A DNA stretch of 64,000 bases from Pseudomonas inefficax (GTDB lineage: Bacteria > Pseudomonadota > Gammaproteobacteria > Pseudomonadales > Pseudomonadaceae): positions 62,001 through 126,000 of the forward strand of contig NZ_OPYN01000224.1 of NCBI RefSeq assembly GCF_900277125.1, written 5' to 3'. Made by a program: the position numbers and the translations under genes. How positions within the stretch are numbered: the first letter of the stretch is position 1; the number at the start of each line of letters is the position of its first letter. Shown piece by piece: positions 8,736 through 17,588 of the stretch. Under the pieces are notes generated by a model. The model searched no databases and had not been told where the DNA came from. It saw nothing but the letters and a program-made list of their open reading frames with translations.

Positions 8736-10007
8736 ATGTCTGACGTATCCCCGGCCCGCGCCCTGGGCATCGACTTTGGCACCTCCAACTCCACGGTCGG
8801 CTGGCACCGCCCCGGCGTCGAGTCGCTGATTGCCCTGGAAGACGGCAAGATCACCTTGCCCTCGGTGGTGTTCTTCAACATCGAGGAGCGTCGCCCGGTA
8901 TATGGCCGCCTGGCACTGAACGAGTACCTGGAAGGCTACGAAGGCCGCCTGATGCGTTCGCTGAAAAGCCTGCTGGGTTCCAAGCTGATCAAGCACGACA
9001 CCAGCGTGCTGGGCAGCGCCCTGCCGTTCAAGGACCTGTTGGGCATGTTCATCGGCGAGCTGAAAAAACGCGCCGAGGCCACTGCCGGGCGCGAGTTCGA
9101 GCAGGTGGTGCTTGGCCGTCCGGTGTTCTTCGTCGACGAAGACCCGGCCGCTGACCAGGAGGCCGAGGACACCCTGGCCGAAGTGGCGCGCAAGATCGGC
9201 TTCAAGGATGTGTCGTTCCAGTACGAGCCGATTGCCGCGGCCTTCGACTACGAGTCGAGCATCAGCCGCGAAGAGCTGGTGCTGATCGTCGACATCGGCG
9301 GTGGTACCTCGGACTTCACCCTGATCCGCCTGTCGCCCGAGCGCCACCTGGTCGCCGAGCGCCAGAGCGACATCCTCGCCACCGGCGGTGTGCACATTGG
9401 CGGTACCGACTTCGACAAGCAGTTGAGCCTGCAGGGTGTGATGCCACTGTTCGGCTACGGCAGCCGCATGAAGAGCGGCGCGCTGATGCCGACCAGCTAT
9501 CATCTCAACCTCGCCACCTGGCACACCATCAACGCCCTGTACTCGCAGAAGTCGCAGCTGGCCCTGGGCAGCATGCGCTATGACATCGAGGACAGCTTCG
9601 GTATCGATCGCCTGTTCAAGCTGATAGAGCAGCGCGCCGGGCACTGGCTGGCGATGGAAGTGGAAGCCAGCAAGATCGAGCTGACCGAGCAGGCCAGCCG
9701 CCGCATCGACCTGGGGCGAGTCGAGCCCGAGCTGGCTGCGGAACTGACCCGCGCGCTGTTCGAAGAGGCGATCGAAGGTTTGCTGGAGCGAGTGCGTGGT
9801 AGCGTGAGCGAACTGCTGGCCAAGGCTGGAGTGAGCGAGGCCCAGGTCGATACGGTGTTCTTCACCGGCGGTTCCAGCGGGATTCCGGCGCTGCGCAACA
9901 GTGTGTCGGCGATGCTGCCGAATGCACGGCATGTGGAAGGCAACATCTTTGGCAGCATTGGTAGCGGGCTGGCCATCGAGGCGCGCAAGCGTTACGGCGC
10001 GGCCTGA
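8736..10007 (+). CDS. yegD: Hsp70-like ATPase of the YegD family
   Basis: A 423-residue protein that is essentially an actin-fold Hsp70 nucleotide-binding domain. Phosphate-1 motif GIDFGTSNSTVG is near residue 11, phosphate-2 motif VDIGGGTSDFTL near 187, and the adenosine motif FFTGGSSGIPALRN near 375. DnaK is about 640 residues; the length here leaves no room for a canonical substrate-binding domain and lid. It resembles E. coli YegD, whose function is not firmly known. It is divergent from cbpA-cbpM. A REP pair follows. The symbol is by family likeness only. Confidence 0.82.
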   Translation: MSDVSPARALGIDFGTSNSTVGWHRPGVESLIALEDGKITLPSVVFFNIEERRPVYGRLALNEYLEGYEGRLMRSLKSLLGSKLIKHDTSVLGSALPFKDLLGMFIGELKKRAEATAGREFEQVVLGRPVFFVDEDPAADQEAEDTLAEVARKIGFKDVSFQYEPIAAAFDYESSISREELVLIVDIGGGTSDFTLIRLSPERHLVAERQSDILATGGVHIGGTDFDKQLSLQGVMPLFGYGSRMKSGALMPTSYHLNLATWHTINALYSQKSQLALGSMRYDIEDSFGIDRLFKLIEQRAGHWLAMEVEASKIELTEQASRRIDLGRVEPELAAELTRALFEEAIEGLLERVRGSVSELLAKAGVSEAQVDTVFFTGGSSGIPALRNSVSAMLPNARHVEGNIFGSIGSGLAIEARKRYGAA

Positions 10008-10015
10008 GCCATTTT

Positions 10016-10137
10016 GGGGCTGCTTTGCAGCCCATCGCGACACAAGGCCGCTCCTACAGAAGTTCGCGCAATCATTGGATTCACGCGGTCGCCTGTAGGA
10101 GCGGCCTTGTGTCGCGATAGGGCCGCAAAGCGGCCCC
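10016..10137. repeat. REP pair between yegD and the AI-2E-family gene
   Basis: Inverted GACACAAGGCCGCTCCTACAG units flanked by GGGGCTGCTTTGCAGCCC on the left and GGCCGCAAAGCGGCCCC on the right, so the outer arms are themselves hairpins. It lies between two convergent genes. Confidence 0.85.
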
Positions 10138-10146
10138 AGCAATCTG

Positions 10147-11154
10147 TCAGACCAGCTCCGCCCGCTTCAGCTCACTCTTCAGGTAGGCATAGTAGATCGG
10201 CCCTGCCACCACCCCAGGCAGCCCGAACGCCGCCTCGAACACCAGCATCGCCAGCAGCAATTCCCACGACTTGGCACTGATCTGCCCGCCGACGATCCGC
10301 GCGTTGAGGAAATACTCGACCTTGTGGATGACGATCAGGTAACCCAGCGCCGCCGCCGCCACCCAGATCGACAGCGACAGGCCGACGATGGTGATCAGGG
10401 TATTCGACATCAGGTTGCCGATCACCGGCAGCAGGCCCAGCAGGAAGGTCAGCACGATCAGCGTCTTGGTCAGCGGCAGGTGCACGTCGAACATCGGCAG
10501 CACCACCGCCAGGAAGATGCCGGTGAAGGTGGTGTTGAGCAGCGAAATCTTGATTTGCGCGAAGACGATGTTGCGAAACGCCTGCACCAGCAGGCTCAGG
10601 CGCTCGAACAGCGCTGCCGCGAGCGGCTTGCGCCGGGAGATGTCGGGGATGCGCTGCAAGGCGACGATGGCGCCGAGGATCATGCCGATCAGCAGGGTGA
10701 CGAACATGTGCGCCATGCCCTTGCCGACCAGCTGCAGGTCGCTCAGGTGGCTCTTGATCCAGTCACCGATGGCCACCTTGAACTCCGCCGCACTGGCCGG
10801 CAGGTAGCTTTCGATGGACGGCGGCAGCTGGCTGCGGGCACGTTCCACCAGGGCCATGAACTTGTCCAGCGAGGCGCCGGGGTTTTCCGCCTCGTGCAGC
10901 AGGAAGCTGAAGGCACCGGCAAACAACAGGGTCAAAGTGCTGACCACAAGCGTGCCGAGCAGCGCCACCGCCAGCCACCGCGCACGCTGCCCGGCGATCA
11001 GCGGCTGCAGCCGCGGCGTTAGCATGTTGACCAGCTCGAACACCAGCAAGCCGGCCAGCAGGCTTGGCAGCAACTTCAGGGGCAACGCCAGCAACAGGCC
11101 GGCAAACACGATGATCCAGCTGGCCAGGGTGACCTGGCGGGGGGTGAAGGTCAT
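10147..11154 (-). CDS. AI-2E family transporter (PerM/YhhT-like membrane protein)
   Basis: An integral inner-membrane protein of 335 aa with roughly seven to eight hydrophobic segments and a central polar region (about residues 85-150), the layout of the AI-2E exporter family (former UPF0118). LLGLLPVIGNLMSNTLI and FGLPGVVAGPIYYAYLKSE match the conserved C-terminal family region. Members include the quorum-signal exporter TqsA and Na+/H+ antiporters, so the substrate cannot be inferred here. The gene stands alone. Confidence 0.85.
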   Translation of the reverse strand: MTFTPRQVTLASWIIVFAGLLLALPLKLLPSLLAGLLVFELVNMLTPRLQPLIAGQRARWLAVALLGTLVVSTLTLLFAGAFSFLLHEAENPGASLDKFMALVERARSQLPPSIESYLPASAAEFKVAIGDWIKSHLSDLQLVGKGMAHMFVTLLIGMILGAIVALQRIPDISRRKPLAAALFERLSLLVQAFRNIVFAQIKISLLNTTFTGIFLAVVLPMFDVHLPLTKTLIVLTFLLGLLPVIGNLMSNTLITIVGLSLSIWVAAAALGYLIVIHKVEYFLNARIVGGQISAKSWELLLAMLVFEAAFGLPGVVAGPIYYAYLKSELKRAELV

Positions 11155-11225
11155 ACAGCCTCAACGGCAGACAACGGGAAAGACCCGCAGTCTGCCAGCC
11201 TTACGTCTGCAGGCATAGGCGCAGG

Positions 11226-11513
11226 TCATTTCTTCTTCAGGCAGTCGCTCATGAACGCTTTGCGCTCGTCACCCTTCAGTGCCTTGGTGGTGGCATCAGC
11301 GTTGCAGGTTTTCATCTTCTCTTGCTGGGTTTGTGGCACATCCTTCTTCAGGCAAGTGCTCATGAAGGCTTTGCGCTCATCGCCCTTGAGGGCCTTGGCG
11401 GTGGCGTCGGCGTTGCAGGTTTTCATCTTTTCCTGCTGCGCGGTATTGGCGGCGAAGCCTTGGGCGCTGAACAACACCGCCAGTACCAGTAAGGGGATTT
11501 GCAGCACTTTCAT
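11226..11513 (-). CDS. PsiF-repeat periplasmic protein
   Basis: A 95-residue exported protein with a Sec signal peptide (cleavage near FAA, about residue 22) followed by two near-identical copies of the PsiF repeat, each reading QQEKMKTCNADAT then KALKGDERKAFMS and ending in CLKK. Each copy keeps two cysteines. PsiF in E. coli is phosphate-starvation induced; the biochemical role is unknown. The start at 11513 precedes the signal peptide and has GGAG upstream (ACTCCATG context on the minus strand). Confidence 0.88.
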   Translation of the reverse strand: MKVLQIPLLVLAVLFSAQGFAANTAQQEKMKTCNADATAKALKGDERKAFMSTCLKKDVPQTQQEKMKTCNADATTKALKGDERKAFMSDCLKKK

Positions 11514-11575
11514 GGAGTAGTCTCCTTGGCTCCGCGCCCGATGCACGGGGGTCGAGCTGAGTGTAGCCAAGATTC

Positions 11576-12364
11576 TCAACGCCCTGCCCGTGCCTGGCGA
11601 CGGTAATGCTCGGGCGTGCACCGGGCCTGGCGCTGGAACATGGCGATGAACGCCGAGGCGCTGCTGTAGCCCAGGTCGAAGGCGATGGCCTGGATCGGCT
11701 GGCCGGCCTCCAGCGCTTCGATGGCGCGCAAAAAACGCAGGCGCAGGCGCCACTCGCCAAAACTAATACCCAGTTCGCGCAGAAACTGGCGGGCCAAGGT
11801 ACGTTCGCTGACATGCACCTTGGCGGCCCAGTCGGCCAGCGGGCGGTTGTCGCCCGGCTCGGCACCGAGGGCATCGAGCACCTGGCGCAAACCTTCGCTG
11901 TGGGCAAACGGCAGGTAGCAGGCCTGGGTGGGCGCCAGCAGCAGTTGGTCGACCAGCACCTGCACCAGGCGCTGGTCGCGCTCGCCCTCGGCTACTCGCA
12001 GGTCGCGCCGGGCGAAGTCGGCGAGGATGGCCTTGAGGATGTCGCTGATCATCAGGCTGCATGGTTGCTGCGGCAGTGCGGCGCACAGGCTGCGGTCCAG
12101 GTAGACCGAGCGGTAGACGATGGCCTGTGGGTTGTAGCAGCCATGCTCGGTGTCGGGCGGCACCCACACGGCGTATTGCGGTGGCGACAGGAAGTGCTGG
12201 CCGGCGACCTCCAGGTGCATCACGCCGTGGGCGGTGTAGTTGAGCTGGCCCCAGGCGTGGCGATGCAGGGCGCTGCGGGTGTCGGCACCGAACTCGTCGT
12301 GGCGGAAGTACACCGGGGCCGGGAGCTGGCTGAACTGGGGAATGTCGAGGTATTTGCGCGGCAT
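11576..12364 (-). CDS. AraC-family transcriptional regulator
   Basis: A 262-residue regulator with an N-terminal cupin-like sensing domain (HRHAWGQLNYTAHGVMHLE) and a C-terminal AraC DNA-binding domain (two helix-turn-helix units, from about residue 160; FDLGYSSASAFIAMFQR and CTPEHYRRQ). It most resembles the class that controls a neighbouring exporter. It is divergent from an EamA transporter gene 226 bases away, and that gene is its likely target. The start at 12364 was chosen because the family N-terminus begins shortly after it. Confidence 0.88.
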   Translation of the reverse strand: MPRKYLDIPQFSQLPAPVYFRHDEFGADTRSALHRHAWGQLNYTAHGVMHLEVAGQHFLSPPQYAVWVPPDTEHGCYNPQAIVYRSVYLDRSLCAALPQQPCSLMISDILKAILADFARRDLRVAEGERDQRLVQVLVDQLLLAPTQACYLPFAHSEGLRQVLDALGAEPGDNRPLADWAAKVHVSERTLARQFLRELGISFGEWRLRLRFLRAIEALEAGQPIQAIAFDLGYSSASAFIAMFQRQARCTPEHYRRQARAGR

Positions 12365-12443
12365 GCTGTCTGCTTTGCGGGGTGGGTTGTCTGGATAGGA
12401 GTATAGGCTTGTGAACAGACAATCGATAATACAGGCCTGTCTA

Positions 12444-12561
12444 GGGCCTGCTCCGCAGGCCTTCGCGGGCTTGCCCACTCCCACAGGATCCACGCCAGCT
12501 TTCAGGCCTGTGATATCCCTGTGGGAGCGGGCAAGCCCGCGAAGGGCTGCAAAGCAGCCCC
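12444..12561. repeat. REP pair between the araC-type gene and the EamA gene
   Basis: GGGCTTGCCC and GGGCAAGCCC stems. The left unit has CCCACTCCCACAG in place of the usual CCCGCTCCCACAG, a one-base decay. It lies between two divergent genes, which is unusual for a REP and puts it within or next to their promoters. Confidence 0.85.
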
Positions 12562-12590
12562 AATCCAAGCCCCAGCGAGTAACCTGCTTC

Positions 12591-13463
12591 ATGAACTACC
12601 TGTTCCCGCTCACCGCCATCCTGATCTGGGCTGGCAACACCGTGGTCACCAAGATGTCCGCCGGTGCCATCCACCCCGCCGAGATCGGCTTCTACCGCTG
12701 GCTGCTGGCCGCGCTGCTGTTCACCCCGTTCCTGCTGCCCGCCGTGTGGCGCAATCGGGTGGCCATCCGCCCACACCTGGGCAAGGTCTTCGTGCTGGGC
12801 GTGCTGGGCATGGCGCTGTACCAGAGCCTGGCCTACTTCGCCGCCGGCATCACCAGCGCCACCAACATGGGCATCATCCTCTCGCTGATGCCACTGATGT
12901 CACTGGCACTGTCCATCGCCTGGCTGGGGCAGCGCCTGAGCTACGGCGCCCTGCTGGGCGCGCTGGTGTCATTTCTCGGTGTGCTTGAAGTGGTAAGCGC
13001 CGGCCACCCTGCCAGCCTGCTGCAACAAGGCCTGAACAGCGGCGACCTGCTGATGCTCGTGGCCACACTGGCCTACGCGCTATACAGCTTCCTGCTGAAG
13101 AAATGGCAGCTGCGCCTGCCGCCGATGCAGCTGCTGTACCTGCAGGTGCTGGTAGCCATCGTCGTGCTGCTGCCGCTGTTCCTGCTGTCGGACAAGACTG
13201 GCCTGAACAGCCGCAACATCGGCCTGGTGCTGTACGCCTGCGTGCTGGCCTCGATGATCGCGCCCCTGGTGTGGATGCAGGCCGTGCACCGCCTGGGGCC
13301 CAGCCGCACCACGCTGTTCTTCAACCTGCTGCCGCTGGTCACGGCACTGATTGCCGCCGTGGTGCTCGACGAGCAGCTGGCCCGCTATCACCTGGTCGGC
13401 GGCCTGCTGACCTTGGTGGGCGTAGTGCTGGCCGAGCGCTGGACCACACCGATTCGTCGCTAG
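12591..13463 (+). CDS. EamA/DMT-family transporter
   Basis: An inner-membrane protein of 290 aa with ten predicted membrane segments arranged as two EamA repeats (about residues 1-140 and 150-290). AILIWAGNTVVTKMSAG at the N-terminus and AVVLDEQLARYHLVGG at the C-terminus are family signatures. These usually export amino acids or other small metabolites. The start at 12591 is the first ATG before the first helix. The divergent AraC-type gene probably regulates it. It ends convergently with the lipase gene, the two stop codons overlapping in CTAG. Confidence 0.86.
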   Translation: MNYLFPLTAILIWAGNTVVTKMSAGAIHPAEIGFYRWLLAALLFTPFLLPAVWRNRVAIRPHLGKVFVLGVLGMALYQSLAYFAAGITSATNMGIILSLMPLMSLALSIAWLGQRLSYGALLGALVSFLGVLEVVSAGHPASLLQQGLNSGDLLMLVATLAYALYSFLLKKWQLRLPPMQLLYLQVLVAIVVLLPLFLLSDKTGLNSRNIGLVLYACVLASMIAPLVWMQAVHRLGPSRTTLFFNLLPLVTALIAAVVLDEQLARYHLVGGLLTLVGVVLAERWTTPIRR

Positions 13464-14350
13464 AGCCCTGCCGCCTTGAGCCTGGCGGCATGTTCGGTGA
13501 ACAGCCGTACCGGTTCGGCCCCCTTGCCCACCGCACCAAGCGACTGGTTGACGATATCCAGGTGGTCGAGCGGGTAATCGTCGCCGATCACCTGCCCCAG
13601 GTGCGAACTGAAGCGCCCGACCATACCGTCGCAATGGCCCTTTTCCTTGACGAAACTGCGCGCGAACAGGCGGCAGAAGTGGCTGCTGCCGTCAAAACGG
13701 TTGCGCCGCTGGTCGGTCAGGCCGGGCTGCAAGGTGCCAGACCAGGAGTAATAGCGCACGCCATCGACCTCATAGGCCCCTTCCCCGCCCCAGCTGTTTG
13801 GCAACCCCTGTGGATAAGCCTGGTTGAACAGCGCCACCCCGGCGCTGGTCAACGACTGGTGCGAGGCGTGTACATCCACCGGCAGCGGGTAGCGGCGCCA
13901 GCCGGTTTCCAGCCACACCAGCAGCACGGCCAAGCCATGCAGCACAGCCTTCAGGATACGCCCCTGCGGGGAGTCGCCCGGTGCCGTGCGCTCCAGGTAG
14001 TCGGCCAGTTCCGAGCCATGGTTGGGCCCCGCCACCGAAGTGACCGAAGCCACCCGCCCGGGCCGCCTGGCGGCCGCGTAGCGCGCGCTCAAGGCGCCCT
14101 GGCTGTGGCCGATGAGGTTGACCCTTTGCGCACCGGTGCGCTGGCAGATGTCTTCGATGATCGCCAGCAATTGCTCGCCGCGCACCTCGCTGGAATGCAG
14201 CGGCGAAACCTGTACCGGGAACACCTGCGCCCCACCCTTGCGCAGGGCTGGCACGATGCCGAACCAGTAGGGGTAGAGCACTACCCGGACAAAACCGAGC
14301 ATGCCCGGCACCAGCACCAATGGGTATCGCGTGGCCAATTCCTGCTGCAT
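13460..14350 (-). CDS. Triacylglycerol lipase / alpha-beta hydrolase
   Basis: A 296-residue alpha/beta hydrolase similar to family I Pseudomonas lipases. It opens with YPLVLVPGMLG, has the nucleophile elbow GHSQG near residue 80 followed by ARYAAARRP, an oxyanion-type VPGM loop, and a GDDYPLDHLD segment that supplies the likely catalytic His. No obvious signal peptide is seen with the chosen start, so it may be intracellular. An ATG at 14407 with GGAG ten bases upstream would add 19 residues. Catalytic Asp not assigned with certainty. Transcribed divergently from osmE. Confidence 0.82.
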   Translation of the reverse strand: MQQELATRYPLVLVPGMLGFVRVVLYPYWFGIVPALRKGGAQVFPVQVSPLHSSEVRGEQLLAIIEDICQRTGAQRVNLIGHSQGALSARYAAARRPGRVASVTSVAGPNHGSELADYLERTAPGDSPQGRILKAVLHGLAVLLVWLETGWRRYPLPVDVHASHQSLTSAGVALFNQAYPQGLPNSWGGEGAYEVDGVRYYSWSGTLQPGLTDQRRNRFDGSSHFCRLFARSFVKEKGHCDGMVGRFSSHLGQVIGDDYPLDHLDIVNQSLGAVGKGAEPVRLFTEHAARLKAAGL

Positions 14351-14473
14351 TGCCCCAGCCCCTTTCCGTGGACGATCGGCCAACACTACAGCGGCCTTGA
14401 TGACCATCGCAATCGAACTCCCGGCGCGCGCTGCGGTTCCAAACCAGACATACCCTTTGCAAGGAGCGGGACC

Positions 14474-14815
14474 ATGTACAAGCAGACCCTGGCAATCCTT
14501 CTGGCAAGCGCCACCCTCGCCGCCTGCGGCAGCCGCCCGGAAAACCCGGTGGACTACGTCACCTACCGCGACGAGCCGCTGGTCAAGCAGGTGGAAAACG
14601 GCATGACCATGCAGAAAGTCATCGCCATCGGCGGCAGCCCGTCCAACGTCATCGACCTCCCCCATGGCGGCACCTGCAACGACTACATCCTCAACCATGA
14701 CGGCCACCAGCAGCCCTACTACGTGCGCTTCGATGCCACTGGCCATGTCGATGCCAAAGGCTTCAAGACCTGCAAGCAACGCCAGGAAGACAGCGACGCT
14801 GCCCACGGCGCATAA
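14474..14815 (+). CDS. osmE: Osmotically inducible lipoprotein OsmE
   Basis: A 113-residue lipoprotein with a lipobox LAAC, cysteine 18 being the acylated residue. The mature part has an SmpA/OmlA-like BamE fold (KVIAIGGSPSNVIDL) and matches OsmE, an osmotically and stationary-phase induced outer-membrane or periplasmic lipoprotein. The start at 14474 has AAGGAGCGG seven bases upstream. A ferritin-like gene follows 47 bases later and may share its stress-linked expression. Confidence 0.87.
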   Translation: MYKQTLAILLASATLAACGSRPENPVDYVTYRDEPLVKQVENGMTMQKVIAIGGSPSNVIDLPHGGTCNDYILNHDGHQQPYYVRFDATGHVDAKGFKTCKQRQEDSDAAHGA

Positions 14816-14862
14816 CTTTCACAGGACCTGCCATAACCACCCTGATGCTTTCGGAGATGAAC

Positions 14863-15393
14863 ATGAATGCGACTGAACTGACTGATGTGCAAACGCTTCG
14901 CGAACGAGCTCGCCAGCATGTCGAGAACGGGGCCGTGACCGAGGGTTACCAGGCTGACCGCGAGCAAATCATCAGCCTGCTCAACGAAGCCCTGGCCACC
15001 GAGCTGGTCTGCACATTGCGCTACAAACGCCACTACTTCATGGCCAGCGGCATCAAGGCCAGCGTGGCTGCCGCTGAATTCCTCGAGCATGCCAACCAGG
15101 AAGCCGAGCACGCCGACAAGCTTGCCGAACGGATCGTGCAGTTAGGCGGAGAGCCGGATTTCAACCCGGACAACCTGAGCAAGCGGTCTCATGCCCAGTA
15201 TGTGGCGGGCACTTCACTGAAAGAGATGGTGCTGGAAGACCTGGTGGCGGAGCGGATCGCCATCGATAGCTATCGCGAGATCATTCGGTACATTGGTGAC
15301 AAGGATCCTACTACGCGGCGGATTTTTGAAGACATCCTGGCGCAGGAAGAAGAGCACGCGGACGATATGTCCGACCTGTTGCAAGGCTTGTGA
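14863..15393 (+). CDS. Ferritin-like / Dps-type bacterioferritin
   Basis: A 176-residue four-helix protein. Diiron-type ligand pattern is visible: ELVCTLRYKRHY on helix A, EFLEHANQEAEHADKLAE on helix B (ExxH), EDLVAERIAIDSYREII on helix C and EDILAQEEEHADDM on helix D (ExxH). This is the bacterioferritin layout rather than the Dps interface site, although pseudomonad annotation often says Dps. It probably oxidises and stores iron and protects against oxidative stress. ATG at 14863 was preferred over 14845 and 14857 because GGAG lies six bases upstream. Confidence 0.84.
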   Translation: MNATELTDVQTLRERARQHVENGAVTEGYQADREQIISLLNEALATELVCTLRYKRHYFMASGIKASVAAAEFLEHANQEAEHADKLAERIVQLGGEPDFNPDNLSKRSHAQYVAGTSLKEMVLEDLVAERIAIDSYREIIRYIGDKDPTTRRIFEDILAQEEEHADDMSDLLQGL

Positions 15394-15398
15394 TTCTT

Positions 15399-15519
15399 GG
15401 GGGCGCTTTGCGCCCCTTTCGCGACACAAGGCCGCTCCCACAGGTATTCAACAAGTCTTGAGGGCTGTGAAATACCTGTGGGAGCGGCCTTGTGTCGCGA
15501 TGGGCTGCGAAGCGGCCCC
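15399..15519. repeat. REP pair between the ferritin-like gene and the AsmA gene
   Basis: Inverted CGCGACACAAGGCCGCTCCC units, with GGGGCGCTTTGCGCCCC on the left as an extra hairpin. It separates two convergent genes. Confidence 0.85.
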
Positions 15520-15521
15520 TG

Positions 15522-17588
15522 CTACTTCCGCTCTTTCACCACCGCTGGCGCCTTGCCCGCCTTCATCTGCTGCAACAGCGGCGTGCACTGGTTGGGATCA
15601 TCCCCGCTGCTAGGCGCAATCAGCGCCAGCAACCCCGCAGCCGGCCCGGCCACCACGCCCAACGCCACCATCCCCGCCCCGCGCAAGGCCAGCGGCACCG
15701 CCTGCACCCCGGCACTGGGCTTGGCGAACGGTCCGCGCACATACAGCGGCGAGCGCAGCGAGAACAGCCGCAACCCTTTCGATTCAGGGGTAATTTTCAG
15801 GTCCAACTGCTCAGTGGCGAAATTGGCCGTGCCGTTAATGTAGATGATCGCGTTCTCGGTATCGAAGATGAACAGGCGCGTAGTCGCCAGGCCATCCTTG
15901 ATACCGACATCAGCCGCCGCGCAATTGATCTTCACATCCTCATCGCCAAACAGCTTGCCGACCACATAGTTGCCCACGTTCAACCCGGCAATCTCCATCA
16001 GGCTGCGGCTGATGGCGCCATCGTTGATGAGCATGCGCAGGTCGCCATTGGCGGTGCCCAGCAAGGCGGCCACCGAGTTGCCCCGGCCGGTGATATCGGC
16101 ATCGCCGTTCAACTCACCAAAGCTGGTCTGCATTGGCGCAAAGGAGGGGAACAATTGCTTGAGCTTGAAGCCCCGCGCCGTCAGCCGGGCACGCCCCTGT
16201 AGCGGTACGTTGCGGCCATCCAGGCGGATCCTGGACGCCAGGTTGCCGCCAGCGACGCCAAAGCGCAGGGGCTCCAGGCGCAGCAGGCCGTCTTCCAGAA
16301 TCACGTGGGCCGAAAGGTCGTTGAACGGCAGTTGCGCGCTGTGCACGATGCGCTTGCCGGCGAAGGTTACGTCAGCGTCCATCGCGCGCCAGCGCTCGGT
16401 GCGGAACTCTTCCACCGGCAGCACCTTGCCCGTCGGCTGCTTGCTGGCACCACCACGGGCCTTCTGCTCGGCGTTGGAGTCGGCGCCGATCAGCGGCGCC
16501 AGGTCCTTGAACAGCAACTGGTTGGATACCAGGTTACCGGACAGCTTGGGCCGTGGCTGGCTGGCAACGAAGGCCAGGTCGCCGTGGATATCGCTGTCAC
16601 CGATCTTGCCGTTGAAACCCTGGTAGTTGAAGGTGGCCCCTTGCGCCGCGTGCAGGTTGGCGCTGAGGTGGCCGTCGGTGGAATAGGCCGGGGTATCGGG
16701 CAAGGTTACGCCGGTCAACGGGTAGAGGTTGCCCAGGCTGGCCCCGGACAGGCGCAGGCGCAGGTCGAGGGCACCGAGGTTGCGCGGGTCGGTCAGGGTA
16801 CCGGCGAGCACCACATGAGTGTCGGCGATACGCACATCAGCCTGCAGCGGGAACGGTTGGCTGGCGTCCTGCAGGGCCAGCAGGCCGCCGATCTTGCCAG
16901 AGCCGGACACCGGCTGGCCTTTGTAGCGGCCCTGGGCCTTGAGCCCGAAGGCATAGTCCTGCGCGGCACCGGCCTTCTCGGCGCTGGCCTTGCCGACGAT
17001 GTCGCTGAACGGGACAGGCTTGCCCAGCGGGTCGATCTGTACCTTCATGCTGGTTTTCAGGGTTTGGTCATCGAAGCTGACATTGCCCTGGTCGAAGCCG
17101 ATGGCGCCAATGTCCAGCTGCCATTTGGAAGGCTCCGCATTTTCATCCTTTGGGCCGAAGTCAAAAGTCCAGTTGGCGCGGCCGTCGGCCAGGCGGGTGA
17201 GGCTGGCTGTGGGCTTGGTCAGGTCGATGCGCGGGATGCTGATCTGCTGGAACAGCAGGGGCAGCGGCGCCAGGCGGAACGCCACGCGCTCCAGGCCGAC
17301 CATCTTCGGTTCCTTGAGCCAATCGGGGTTGCCCAGGGTCAGGTCTTCGGCAATGAAGTGCGGCCAGGGCACCCAGGCACGCCAGCCGCCTTCTTCTGGT
17401 TCGGTGCGCCAGTCCACGGCAAGGTTGCCATTGATCGCGAAAGGACGCTGCAGGGCCTCGGAGACTTTCTCGTTGAGCAGGGGCTTGACGCGGTTCCAGT
17501 CGAAGGTGGCGATCACCACCACCAGGATCGCCAGCAGGGTCAGCAGGCTGGTTAAAGTCCAGACGAGGATTCTGGCGGGACGCGTCAT
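15522..17588 (-). CDS. AsmA-family protein
   Basis: A 688-residue protein with one N-terminal membrane helix (residues about 7-28, LVWTLTSLLTLLAILVVVIATFDW) and a long beta-rich periplasmic part with AsmA-type repeats, ending in a GPFAKPSAGV motif and a second hydrophobic stretch. AsmA-like proteins are thought to form bridges that move phospholipids between the inner and outer membranes. The start at 17588 has AAGGAG nine bases upstream. It appears monocistronic. Confidence 0.86.
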   Translation of the reverse strand: MTRPARILVWTLTSLLTLLAILVVVIATFDWNRVKPLLNEKVSEALQRPFAINGNLAVDWRTEPEEGGWRAWVPWPHFIAEDLTLGNPDWLKEPKMVGLERVAFRLAPLPLLFQQISIPRIDLTKPTASLTRLADGRANWTFDFGPKDENAEPSKWQLDIGAIGFDQGNVSFDDQTLKTSMKVQIDPLGKPVPFSDIVGKASAEKAGAAQDYAFGLKAQGRYKGQPVSGSGKIGGLLALQDASQPFPLQADVRIADTHVVLAGTLTDPRNLGALDLRLRLSGASLGNLYPLTGVTLPDTPAYSTDGHLSANLHAAQGATFNYQGFNGKIGDSDIHGDLAFVASQPRPKLSGNLVSNQLLFKDLAPLIGADSNAEQKARGGASKQPTGKVLPVEEFRTERWRAMDADVTFAGKRIVHSAQLPFNDLSAHVILEDGLLRLEPLRFGVAGGNLASRIRLDGRNVPLQGRARLTARGFKLKQLFPSFAPMQTSFGELNGDADITGRGNSVAALLGTANGDLRMLINDGAISRSLMEIAGLNVGNYVVGKLFGDEDVKINCAAADVGIKDGLATTRLFIFDTENAIIYINGTANFATEQLDLKITPESKGLRLFSLRSPLYVRGPFAKPSAGVQAVPLALRGAGMVALGVVAGPAAGLLALIAPSSGDDPNQCTPLLQQMKAGKAPAVVKERK

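Noticed and set aside
16305..17555. 416-codon plus-strand frame opposite the AsmA-like gene
   Set aside because: No plausible start, no domain and antisense to a signal-anchored family protein.
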